DNA of 64,000 nucleotides from an uncultured Pelagibacteraceae bacterium (GTDB lineage Bacteria; Pseudomonadota; Alphaproteobacteria; Pelagibacterales; Pelagibacteraceae), in the NCBI GenBank assembly GCA_902573465.1, contig CACGJX010000004.1, positions 1 through 64,000 on the forward strand, in the 5' to 3' direction. The number at the start of each line of letters is the position of its first letter. Within the stretch, counting starts at the first letter, position 1. The notes below the pieces were generated by a model, which ran no database searches, was not told the DNA's origin, and was given only the letters and a program-made list of their open reading frames with translations. The position numbers and the translations under genes were made by a program. Positions 11,682 through 20,923 of the stretch are shown piece by piece.

Positions 11682-12137
11682 TTAATTATTCAAAAAATCT
11701 AAAGCTCCTTGTAATATAAAAGCAGCAGCGTTTTCGTCGATCTTTTTTTCTCTTTTACTCACATTAATATCTAACTGGCTAGACAGATTAAATGCACCAA
11801 CAGTTGAGAGTCTTTCATCCCAGAGACAAATTGGAATATCCAAGTTTTTTTCAATATTTTCAGTTGTATCTTTTACAGATTGAGCTGACCTACCTGAGGA
11901 TCCATCCATATTTAAAGGATTTCCAATAATAATTCCTTTTATATCATTTTCATTAATGATTAATCTTAGTTCATCAACTAGATCTTTTAACGAATTTCTA
12001 TTTATTGTTTTTAATGGAGTGGCTATTAGTTGTTTGTCATCACAGATTGACACACCAATTCTTTTAGATCCAAGGTCTAAACCTATCAATCTACACTTAT
12101 CTGAGTGTTTTTTTTTAAATTCCTCTAAAGTGATCAT
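11682..12137 (-). CDS. ruvX: RuvX/YqgF Holliday-junction resolvase-like protein
   Basis: GLDLGSKRIGVSICDD...WDERLSTV. Confidence 0.9.
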   Translation of the reverse strand: MITLEEFKKKHSDKCRLIGLDLGSKRIGVSICDDKQLIATPLKTINRNSLKDLVDELRLIINENDIKGIIIGNPLNMDGSSGRSAQSVKDTTENIEKNLDIPICLWDERLSTVGAFNLSSQLDINVSKREKKIDENAAAFILQGALDFLNN

Positions 12138-12187
12138 ATTGTATATTTTAAACTTAAGTGATACTTTGCCTCATATTTAAATAGCAT

Positions 12188-12475
12188 ATGAGTATAGATC
12201 TTAAAACAATAAAACATATATCTAAATTAGCAAGAATTTCAGTTGACCAGCAAAGAGCTGAAAAATTAGCCGGTGATTTAAATTCTATTTTTGATTTTAT
12301 TGAAAAACTTAATGAATTAAAAACTGACAATGTAGAACCATTAACTTCTATTGCAGAAACAACATTAAAATTAAGATCTGATGAAGTAAAAAGTAAAAAT
12401 ATACGAGAACAAATTATTAAAAATTCTCCTCAAAATAATGAGGACTATTTTGTAGTACCCAAGGTTATTGAATAA
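12188..12475 (+). CDS. gatC: Asp-tRNA(Asn)/Glu-tRNA(Gln) amidotransferase subunit C
   Basis: KHISKLARISV...; followed by gatA and gatB. Confidence 0.93.
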   Translation: MSIDLKTIKHISKLARISVDQQRAEKLAGDLNSIFDFIEKLNELKTDNVEPLTSIAETTLKLRSDEVKSKNIREQIIKNSPQNNEDYFVVPKVIE

Positions 12476-13932
12476 TGTCAGATATTACAAAACAATCCCT
12501 TACAGAACTTGTTGAAAATATTAAAAATAAAAAACTTTCTTCAACAGATGTGACCAAAGCATTTATTGATAGATCTGAAAAGTCAGTGGAATTGAATGCT
12601 TATATTACAAATGACTTTACATCAGCTCTAGATAAAGCAAAAAAATTTGATCAAAAACCTAATTTTAATTTAAAACTGCCAGGTATACCAATGGCAGTTA
12701 AGGATTTATTTTGCACAAAAGACATTAAAACAACTGCTGGTAGTAAAATTTTAAATAATTTTGTTCCAACTTATGAGTCAACAGTAACAGAAAATATTTG
12801 GAATGAAGGTGCAATACTTTTAGGTAAGTTAAACTGCGATGAGTTTGCAATGGGTTCATCAAATGAAACAAGTTTTTTTGGCAATGTTCAAAGTCCTATT
12901 GATAAAAATTTAGTTCCAGGTGGATCATCTGGTGGCTCAGCTTCAGCTGTAGCTGGACAATTAACTCCTGTTACAATTGGTACTGATACTGGTGGATCAA
13001 TTAGACAACCAGCTTCTTTCACTGGAATTGTTGGATTGAAACCTACATACGGAAGCTGTTCAAGATATGGAATAGTTGCTTTTGCTTCATCATTGGATCA
13101 AGCAGGACCAATGGCACAAAATGTCAAGGATTGTGCTTTATTGCATGAAGTGATTAGTTCTTATGATCCTAAAGACTCTACTTCAATAGAATTTAAAAGA
13201 AATCATTACAGCAAAGAACTTACAAATAACATAAAAGGAAAAAAAATTGGAATACCAAAAGAATATAGAGTCGACGGTATGCCAAAAGAAATTGAAGATC
13301 TCTGGCAAAAAGGTATTCAATATATTAAAGATTGTGGTGCTGAAACTATTGATATTTCTCTCCCAAATACAAGTTATGCCTTACCAACATATTATATAGT
13401 TGCTCCAGCAGAGGCTTCATCAAACTTAGCAAGATATGATGGTGTAAAGTATGGATTTAGAGCAAAAGGTGAAAATTTAATCGATATGTACGAAAAAACT
13501 AGATCAGAAGGTTTTGGAGCTGAAGTTCAAAGAAGAATTATGATTGGAACTTATGTTTTGTCTTCTGGGTATTACGATGCGTATTATCTTAAAGCTCAAA
13601 AAGTAAGGAAACTTATCAAAAATGATTTTGATGAGGCTTATAAAAAAGTTGATGCAATTTTAACTCCATCAACACCTAGCTCAGCATTCAAAATAGGTGA
13701 AAAAACGAATGACCCAGTTTCAATGTATCTTAATGATATATTTACAGTGCCTGTTAACTTAGCTGGACTTCCAGGCATCTCAATACCTGCAGGACATGAC
13801 TCAAAAGGTTATCCTTTAGGTTTACAAATTATTGGCAAAGCTTTTGATGAACAAAATATACTGAATATAGCTTACGCTATGGAAGAAAAGATCAATTTTA
13901 AAAACAAAATTACCGATTGGTGGATAAAATGA
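12475..13932 (+). CDS. gatA: Asp-tRNA(Asn)/Glu-tRNA(Gln) amidotransferase subunit A
   Basis: Amidase signature [34 protein letters not shown]. Confidence 0.96.
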   Translation: MSDITKQSLTELVENIKNKKLSSTDVTKAFIDRSEKSVELNAYITNDFTSALDKAKKFDQKPNFNLKLPGIPMAVKDLFCTKDIKTTAGSKILNNFVPTYESTVTENIWNEGAILLGKLNCDEFAMGSSNETSFFGNVQSPIDKNLVPGGSSGGSASAVAGQLTPVTIGTDTGGSIRQPASFTGIVGLKPTYGSCSRYGIVAFASSLDQAGPMAQNVKDCALLHEVISSYDPKDSTSIEFKRNHYSKELTNNIKGKKIGIPKEYRVDGMPKEIEDLWQKGIQYIKDCGAETIDISLPNTSYALPTYYIVAPAEASSNLARYDGVKYGFRAKGENLIDMYEKTRSEGFGAEVQRRIMIGTYVLSSGYYDAYYLKAQKVRKLIKNDFDEAYKKVDAILTPSTPSSAFKIGEKTNDPVSMYLNDIFTVPVNLAGLPGISIPAGHDSKGYPLGLQIIGKAFDEQNILNIAYAMEEKINFKNKITDWWIK

Positions 13933-15404
13933 GTAAAAAAGATTCAGAATATTTGATCAATCGAAAAGATAATCAGTATGAGGTAGTAATTGGTTTAGAG
14001 GTTCATGCTCAAGTTTTATCTGAATCTAAATTATTTTCTACTTCAGCAACCAAATTTGGAGCGGAACCTAATACACAGGTTAGTTTAGTTGATGCTGCAT
14101 TTCCAGGAATGTTACCAGTAATAAACGAATTTTGTGTCAAACAAGCAATTAAAACTGGCATTGGCCTTAACGCAAAAATTAATAAACGTTCAGTATTTGA
14201 TAGAAAGAATTATTTTTATGCTGATTTACCTCAAGGATATCAAATATCACAATTTAAAGATCCTATAGTAGGTGAGGGAAAAGTTATTTTGGATATGCCT
14301 AATGGTCAAAAAGAAATTGGTATAGAAAGATTACACCTAGAACAAGATGCTGGAAAAAGTATACATGATCTTGACCCACAAAATACCTTTGTTGATTTAA
14401 ACAGATCAGGGGTAGCTTTAATGGAAATAGTGAGCAAGCCTGATCTAAGATCCCCAGATGAGGTTAATGCTTACATTAAAAAATTACGATCTATAATGAG
14501 ATATTTAGGAACTTGTGATGGAAATATGCAAGAGGGCTCTTTAAGAGCTGATGTGAACGTTTCTGTAAGACCAAAGGGCTCAAAAGAATTCGGTACTCGA
14601 TGTGAAATTAAAAATGTTAATTCAATTAAGTTTATGCAAATGGCGATAGAATATGAGGCTAATAGGCAAGTTGATTTAATAGAAGAGGGCAAAACTATTG
14701 ATCAAGAAACAAGGCTTTTTGATACGAGGAAAAATGAGACAAGGTCAATGAGATCAAAAGAAGACGCTCATGATTATAGATATTTTCCGGACCCTGATTT
14801 ATTACCTTTGGAGGTTTCGGAAAAATTTATTGAAGAACTTAAAAATGATATTCCAGAACTTCCAGATGATAAAAAGAAAAGATTTATTGAAGAGTTTAAA
14901 TTGTCTTCTTATGAAGCAAATATTTTAGTGTCTGATATTGATACTGCAAAATACTTTGAAGAGGTTGTAGCTAAAATGGGTAAAAACAAAGATATTAAGT
15001 TAGCAGTCAATTGGATTACAGGAGAACTATTTGCTGTTTTAAATAGCAAAGGTTTAGAAATTTCTCAAAGTCCAGTGAGCGCTAAGAATTTCGCTATTTT
15101 GATAAATCTTATTAAGAATGGAACTATCTCAGGAAAGATAGCAAAAACTGTTTTTGAATTGATGATAGATGGTGATAAAGATCCTCAAAAGATTGTGGAG
15201 GAAAAAGGATTAAAACAACAAAGTGATCCAAAAGCTTTAGAGGCATTAATTGACAAAATAATTAACGACAATAGAGAAAAAGCCATTGAATATAAACAAG
15301 GTAAAGAAAAATTATTTGGTTTTTTTGTTGGTCAAGCAATGAAGGCCTCAGGTGGAAAAGCTAACCCTCAATTAATAAATGAGATCCTAAAGAAAAAATT
15401 ATAA
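13917..15404 (+). CDS. gatB: Asp-tRNA(Asn)/Glu-tRNA(Gln) amidotransferase subunit B
   Basis: [31 protein letters not shown]. Confidence 0.96.
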   Translation: MVDKMSKKDSEYLINRKDNQYEVVIGLEVHAQVLSESKLFSTSATKFGAEPNTQVSLVDAAFPGMLPVINEFCVKQAIKTGIGLNAKINKRSVFDRKNYFYADLPQGYQISQFKDPIVGEGKVILDMPNGQKEIGIERLHLEQDAGKSIHDLDPQNTFVDLNRSGVALMEIVSKPDLRSPDEVNAYIKKLRSIMRYLGTCDGNMQEGSLRADVNVSVRPKGSKEFGTRCEIKNVNSIKFMQMAIEYEANRQVDLIEEGKTIDQETRLFDTRKNETRSMRSKEDAHDYRYFPDPDLLPLEVSEKFIEELKNDIPELPDDKKKRFIEEFKLSSYEANILVSDIDTAKYFEEVVAKMGKNKDIKLAVNWITGELFAVLNSKGLEISQSPVSAKNFAILINLIKNGTISGKIAKTVFELMIDGDKDPQKIVEEKGLKQQSDPKALEALIDKIINDNREKAIEYKQGKEKLFGFFVGQAMKASGGKANPQLINEILKKKL

Positions 15405-15408
15405 GGTT

Positions 15409-16059
15409 ATGGGTTCAGACCTTAATATCACAAAACATTTACAAGATTATATTCTAAAGAATGGTTTGAAATTACATCCAATTCAAAAAGAAATAATAGA
15501 TTACAACCTATCTCTTGGTGATTCAAAAAGAATGCAAATATCTATTTCTCAATGTCAATTTCTACATCTGATTATTAAAGTTTCTAAAATTAAAAAAGTC
15601 CTTGAGATAGGAACTTTTACAGGTTTAAGTACATTATCCATGGCTTTAGCCTTACCAGATGAAGGCAGTATAATTGCATTAGATAAAAATGTGGAAACAA
15701 CCAAAGTTGCACAAAGCTTTTTTAAAAAGGCCAATCAAGATCATAAGATTAAAACAATGATTAAACCAGCATTAGAAACTTTAATGAGTATAAGAAATGA
15801 AAAATTTGACTTAGTTTTTATAGATGCAGATAAAATGAATTATAAAAAATATTATGAAATTTCTTTAGATTTATTGAATAAAGAGGGTTTAGTGATAATT
15901 GATAATGTATTATGGCATGGGGAAGTTGTTAACAAAGATATAAATGATAAAATTACAAAAAGTATTAGAGATTTGAATGATTTTATCTCTAAGGATACAA
16001 GGATTGAAAAGGTCATGGTACCTTTTGGTGATGGAATGACTGTTTGTAGGAAGATTTAA
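15409..16059 (+). CDS. SAM-dependent O-methyltransferase (catechol/caffeoyl-CoA type)
   Basis: VLEIGTFTGLSTLSMALALP; DLVFIDADKMNY. Confidence 0.85.
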   Translation: MGSDLNITKHLQDYILKNGLKLHPIQKEIIDYNLSLGDSKRMQISISQCQFLHLIIKVSKIKKVLEIGTFTGLSTLSMALALPDEGSIIALDKNVETTKVAQSFFKKANQDHKIKTMIKPALETLMSIRNEKFDLVFIDADKMNYKKYYEISLDLLNKEGLVIIDNVLWHGEVVNKDINDKITKSIRDLNDFISKDTRIEKVMVPFGDGMTVCRKI

Positions 16060-16967
16060 TGTTCACTGTATTTGGTTTTTATAAATTTCAAAAAATAAAT
16101 GATTTAAAAAAAAATCAAAAAATATTGAGTAATCTTTTAACTAATAAAAATATTAATGGATCAATTATCATATCCAAAGAAGGTTTAAATGGATCTATTT
16201 CTGGAATGAATAAAGATATTAAAACTACAATTATTAAATTAAAAAAAATTTTGAATATTAAAGAATTTGATAGTGTCAATAATTCAATAAGTAAATTTAA
16301 ACCTTTTCATAAACCTAAAGTGAAAATTAAAAGTGAAGTTGTTCCAATGGATCTTAAAATCTCGAATATGATCGCAAAAAAGAATACTCATATTGATCCA
16401 ACAAAATGGAATAAATTAATTGAAAAAAAAGAAACTCTTTTATTAGATGCAAGAAAACCTTTTGAACATAAAGTTGGTTCTTTTAAAAAATCAGTAAATC
16501 CAAATATAAGTAATTTTAGAGATTTCCCTAAATACTTAAAAAAGTTAAAAAAAGATCAGCCAATAGCAATGTTTTGCACTGGTGGAATTAGGTGTGAAAA
16601 AGCCTCTGTATTTTTAGAAAGAAAAGGTTTTAAAAATATTTATCAATTAAAGGGTGGAATTTTGAATTACTTAAAAAAAATCAAACCAAAAAAAAGTTTA
16701 TGGAAAGGCGAATGTTTTGTATTCGATAACCGAGTAAGTTTAAAACACGGATTAGTACAAGGAACCTATTCAATTTGTGGTGGATGCAGACAACCAATCT
16801 CGATTAAAGATAAAAAATCTAAAAAATATGAGGAGGGTGTAACTTGTCCTAATTGTTTTGATAAACTCTCAAAAAACCAAAAATCTCGTTTTAGAATGAG
16901 ACAAAGTCAGATATACAAGGCAAAGCTATCAGGAAAAAAATATAATTTTCAAAAAGAATTTAACTAA
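16059..16967 (+). CDS. trhO: Rhodanese-like tRNA uridine hydroxylase TrhO (UPF0176)
   Basis: MFCTGGIRCEKASVFLERKGF and C-terminal Cys-rich segment CGGCRQPIS...CPNC. Confidence 0.85.
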   Translation: MFTVFGFYKFQKINDLKKNQKILSNLLTNKNINGSIIISKEGLNGSISGMNKDIKTTIIKLKKILNIKEFDSVNNSISKFKPFHKPKVKIKSEVVPMDLKISNMIAKKNTHIDPTKWNKLIEKKETLLLDARKPFEHKVGSFKKSVNPNISNFRDFPKYLKKLKKDQPIAMFCTGGIRCEKASVFLERKGFKNIYQLKGGILNYLKKIKPKKSLWKGECFVFDNRVSLKHGLVQGTYSICGGCRQPISIKDKKSKKYEEGVTCPNCFDKLSKNQKSRFRMRQSQIYKAKLSGKKYNFQKEFN

Positions 16968-16975
16968 GGATTTAT

Positions 16976-18346
16976 TTGTCACAATCTTTCAAATTAACTA
17001 AAGATCCAATATGGTTTTTATTGAGAAAAGTTACTATTCCAGCAAGTGTTGGTTCATTATTTCAAACCTTTTACAATCTAGTAGACACATGGTTCGCAGG
17101 AAGAATATCTGCTGAAGCAATAGCAGCGATCGCAAAATCTTTTCCAATTTATTTTACTATTATTGCAATAGGTGTTGGATTAACTGCTGGAACTAATACT
17201 TTAATTGGAAATAATATAGGGGCTAATAATAAAAAGAAGGCGTCATTATTTGTTGCTCAATCAATTATTTTTGCAATCTTTTTATCCATACTAGTTACTT
17301 TTTTTGGTTTAAATGTTTCAGATTTTTTACTTTCTCTTATGGGATCAGACCAAGAGGCAATTATATTAACTAGAAAATATCTAGATGTAATTTTTTATGG
17401 AACTATAATTGTTTTGATACAAATCTCTTTAAATGGAACTCTAAATGCGCAAGGGGATACAAAAAGTTACAGAAACGTTTTAATTTTTAGTTTCTTTTTA
17501 AATATTATTCTAAATCCATTATTTATTTTTGGTTATGGTTTTATTCCAGCATTTGGTATAGCTGGACTTGCAATAGCTACTGTAGTGGCTCAGTTTGTTG
17601 GTCTTTTGTATTTAGCATATAAAGTTTATTGTTGTGAATTAAAACAATATCTTAAGCCTGAGTGTTTTATTCCAAAATTTGATCTTCTTGGTGAACTCTT
17701 GTATCAGACGATTCCTGTGATGTTTAGCATGTTGTTGATTGGTGTTGGTTTGTTCAACATCCTTTACTTCATTGGTCAATTTGGAGATTTAGCTACTGCT
17801 GGTTATGGTGCTGCTCTTAGAATTGAACAAGTTTTTCTACTTCCTGTAATTGGATTAAATACAGCGGTATTATCAATTGGGGGACAAAATTTTGGTGCAA
17901 AAAATTATGATAGATTGAGAGAATTATACAGAAAAGCTTTAATGTTTGGATCATCTTTTATGATATCTGCAGGAATAATAATATTTTTAGGTGCAGAGTT
18001 TTTAGTTTCATTATTTACTGATAACCAAGAGGCAATAAAGCATGGTGCGATATATTTAAAAGTTGCTGCATTAATTGGCCCAATTTATCCTGTTTTTTTT
18101 ATAACCACTGCAGTATTCCAAGCAGTGAAAAAACCATTGTACAGTCTTTATCTAAGTATTCTTAGATTAACAGCTCTCCCATTTTTAAGTTTATGGTATG
18201 TAATTAATATTAAAGGAGGGGATTATGAGGATATTTTTTATACGATTTTAGTAACAAATTGGTTTATGGGAATTGCAGTTCTAATGTTTATTGGGTATTT
18301 TTTGAATAATGTTTTCAAACAAAAAAAAAGTCTTTTTACTTACTAG
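16976..18346 (+). CDS. MATE-family efflux transporter
   Basis: Multi-TM protein; PASVGSLFQTFYNLVDTWFAGRIS. Confidence 0.9.
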   Translation: MSQSFKLTKDPIWFLLRKVTIPASVGSLFQTFYNLVDTWFAGRISAEAIAAIAKSFPIYFTIIAIGVGLTAGTNTLIGNNIGANNKKKASLFVAQSIIFAIFLSILVTFFGLNVSDFLLSLMGSDQEAIILTRKYLDVIFYGTIIVLIQISLNGTLNAQGDTKSYRNVLIFSFFLNIILNPLFIFGYGFIPAFGIAGLAIATVVAQFVGLLYLAYKVYCCELKQYLKPECFIPKFDLLGELLYQTIPVMFSMLLIGVGLFNILYFIGQFGDLATAGYGAALRIEQVFLLPVIGLNTAVLSIGGQNFGAKNYDRLRELYRKALMFGSSFMISAGIIIFLGAEFLVSLFTDNQEAIKHGAIYLKVAALIGPIYPVFFITTAVFQAVKKPLYSLYLSILRLTALPFLSLWYVINIKGGDYEDIFYTILVTNWFMGIAVLMFIGYFLNNVFKQKKSLFTY

Positions 18347-18788
18347 TATTTGTCTAATATTTTTCTTTGTTACATACCTTGATGTAAAATCTAGTGAAAT
18401 AAAGGTTATAGACGGAGATACCATTCATTTAAAAAACGAAAAAATTCGTTTTAGTGGGATTGATACTCCTGAAATTAAACAAATTTGTAATAAGAATAAT
18501 GAGGTTATCAAATGTGGAGTTCAAGCAAAACAATTACTTATTAATAAGATAGGTAAAAACAAAGTAAGATGTGTCAAGGAGGGTATAGATAGATATAAGA
18601 GAATTTTAGCTGAATGTTTTGTAAATAATCAAAGCCTATCTAAGTATCTTGTTCGAGAAGGTTATGCTTTTGCTTACAGGAAATATTCAACAAAATATAT
18701 TCCAGATGAGAATTATGCCAAAAAAAATAAAAAGGGTATGTGGGCAATGACTTTTGAATATCCTTGGGACTATAGAAGAAAAAATTAA
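18309..18788 (+). CDS. Thermonuclease-like (SNase) secreted nuclease
   Basis: Signal peptide; VIDGDTIHL...IRFSGIDTPEIKQ; overlaps the MATE gene by 38 nt. Confidence 0.85.
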   Translation: MFSNKKKVFLLTSICLIFFFVTYLDVKSSEIKVIDGDTIHLKNEKIRFSGIDTPEIKQICNKNNEVIKCGVQAKQLLINKIGKNKVRCVKEGIDRYKRILAECFVNNQSLSKYLVREGYAFAYRKYSTKYIPDENYAKKNKKGMWAMTFEYPWDYRRKN

Positions 18789-19516
18789 TCTTTTTGTAAT
18801 TTTTTTTCTAATTTTCTTACAAGATAAGAAACAATTAATATCAAGACTAAATATTCTAGAATTAGAAATGTATATATTTCTAATGGTCTATAGGTTGTCA
18901 CAACCAATTCGTTTGCTTTTCTAGTCAGATCTCCAATACCAATTATCGATACAAGAGAGGACATTTTAAGCACATATACAAATTGATTACCAATAGCTGG
19001 TAAAATATTCTTTATTGCTTGAGGTAGAATTATTAATCTTAATTTCCTAAAAAAACTTAATCCTAAAGAACTTCCAGCTTCCCATTGTGATTTTTTTATT
19101 GAATTAATTCCTGCTCTAAATATTTCTGCTTGAAAAGCACTTTCGCTAATCGACAGCGCAATGATACCAGAAACGAATGGGCTAAAACTTATACCCGTCA
19201 TAATTGGAAGACCATAGTAAATCCATAAAATTAAAACCAGTAAAGGAATTGCTCTTACAATCTCAACATAGCCAATATTAAGGTAGGTTAAGAATTTACT
19301 TTTAGCCAGTGATGGAATAGCAATTAAAAGACCTAGAATAATTGAAATAATGATTGAGACTATACTAATATAAATAGTAGTTGTTATACCACTTAATAAA
19401 AACTTCAGATTAGTTAATCCCTCAATATTGTTTGGTGACAAGATTAACCAGTTTAATTCACTTTTACCACATGACGTTAATGGAAAAATTAGAATTAGTA
19501 ATAAAAGATTTTTCAC
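18785..19516 (-). CDS. Amino-acid ABC transporter permease with N-terminal lipobox-like signal
   Basis: EAGSSLGLSFFRKLRLIILPQAIKNILPAIGNQFV (EAA motif); N-terminus MKNLLLLILIFPLTSCGKS. Confidence 0.88.
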   Translation of the reverse strand: MKNLLLLILIFPLTSCGKSELNWLILSPNNIEGLTNLKFLLSGITTTIYISIVSIIISIILGLLIAIPSLAKSKFLTYLNIGYVEIVRAIPLLVLILWIYYGLPIMTGISFSPFVSGIIALSISESAFQAEIFRAGINSIKKSQWEAGSSLGLSFFRKLRLIILPQAIKNILPAIGNQFVYVLKMSSLVSIIGIGDLTRKANELVVTTYRPLEIYTFLILEYLVLILIVSYLVRKLEKKLQKD

Positions 19517-19556
19517 TCTTTAAGTTATAAAGAATAAAAAATTAATTACTAATTTT

Positions 19557-20324
19557 TTATAAGCTCTTTAGATTATATTTAGCTAATAACTTGGCGAAGA
19601 AGCCTGATGATTTTTTGTCTTTAATCCATTTATTAACATAATCATTCCACTTAGTATCACCCTTTGGTACCATCATTGCTAAAAATGCTGGATTTTTTCC
19701 ACCATCTGGAACGATTGCTAACTGAGGATATTTAATGACCAATTTATTTGCCTCTGTTGAACTTGTAATATTACCATCAGCTCTACCTGCCAAGACTTCT
19801 TGGAAGTCTCTTGCTGGTGCTTCAATTGAGTTTAATTTTGATTTTGGGAAAAATTCTTTTGCCTTTTCCTCTTGAGAAGTACCAAGAGTAGTTGCGATTG
19901 TTACATTTGAATTATTAAGCGAGTCCCAAGTTGGAAATTTTTTTAAGTTCTTTTTGAGAACAAGTGGCACTGTAGCATATTTGTAATAGGTATCGGTAAA
20001 ACCAGCTACTTCAGCTCTCTTTGGCGTTTTTGTAACACTAGTTGAGATATCATATCTTGCAGATGTTATTCCTGAAACAATAGTTTTCCATTCTGCAGGT
20101 ACAAACTCAATTTTTACACCCATATCTTTAGCTAATTGATTCATTACATCGATATCGAAACCTTTATATTTGTTGGTTGCAGGATCTTTGACTGTCATAG
20201 GATCCCAATCTCCAGTGGTACCAACTTTAAGTACTCCAGAAGACAAAATTTTATCTAGATTAGATTCTGCATTTAGTGAGAAGGGTAAAAGAGCAAATAA
20301 TGCTACTAAAAATAATTTTTTCAT
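19557..20324 (-). CDS. Amino-acid ABC transporter substrate-binding protein
   Basis: Signal peptide; [37 protein letters not shown]. Confidence 0.88.
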   Translation of the reverse strand: MKKLFLVALFALLPFSLNAESNLDKILSSGVLKVGTTGDWDPMTVKDPATNKYKGFDIDVMNQLAKDMGVKIEFVPAEWKTIVSGITSARYDISTSVTKTPKRAEVAGFTDTYYKYATVPLVLKKNLKKFPTWDSLNNSNVTIATTLGTSQEEKAKEFFPKSKLNSIEAPARDFQEVLAGRADGNITSSTEANKLVIKYPQLAIVPDGGKNPAFLAMMVPKGDTKWNDYVNKWIKDKKSSGFFAKLLAKYNLKSL

Positions 20325-20359
20325 ATTTTTTATTTAACTTATTTGAGATCTAAATGTGA

Positions 20360-20923
20360 CTATAATCTTGACGCACTATCATTCATCCATGCGAATAAAT
20401 GCTCAGAAAATGAGCGTCTTACAAACAAATTCACTTCATTTTTATTTTGATTATGAATGATTACATCTATTTTTGTGAGAATTGTTTGGGTCACTGAGCC
20501 AATTTTACCTTTAAAATCATTAAAATTAAAAGGAGAGCCTGTTTGAAACAAATCATATATCTTATCCCCTTTGAGATTAATCCTCACGAATTGATCTGTG
20601 ACATCCACCACAGCTCCTAAATTTAATTTAGATATGTTTTTATTCAAAAGTGTTTCAGTTTCATAAGAATTTGTATTTTCTTTAACAACGCCATTTGAAA
20701 AAATCATCCATTCATCAGGACTCAACCATAGAGCAGTCAATTTTTCACTTTGAGTGGAAGTATTTGCTTTTGTAGGCAAAACCATATTTAAAGATTTACC
20801 AACAGCTGATAAAAATTCTCTTTTTTTACCTCTTACTATCAATTTCATAACAGGTTTAACCTCGTTCATTTGTAGACCTTGATATGATTTTTCCTCTTTA
20901 ATTGTATGATTATAATTTAGCAT
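20360..20923 (-). CDS. soxG: Sarcosine oxidase gamma subunit
   Basis: LWLSPDEWMIF...VDVTDQ; last gene of soxBDAG order. Confidence 0.9.
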   Translation of the reverse strand: MLNYNHTIKEEKSYQGLQMNEVKPVMKLIVRGKKREFLSAVGKSLNMVLPTKANTSTQSEKLTALWLSPDEWMIFSNGVVKENTNSYETETLLNKNISKLNLGAVVDVTDQFVRINLKGDKIYDLFQTGSPFNFNDFKGKIGSVTQTILTKIDVIIHNQNKNEVNLFVRRSFSEHLFAWMNDSASRL

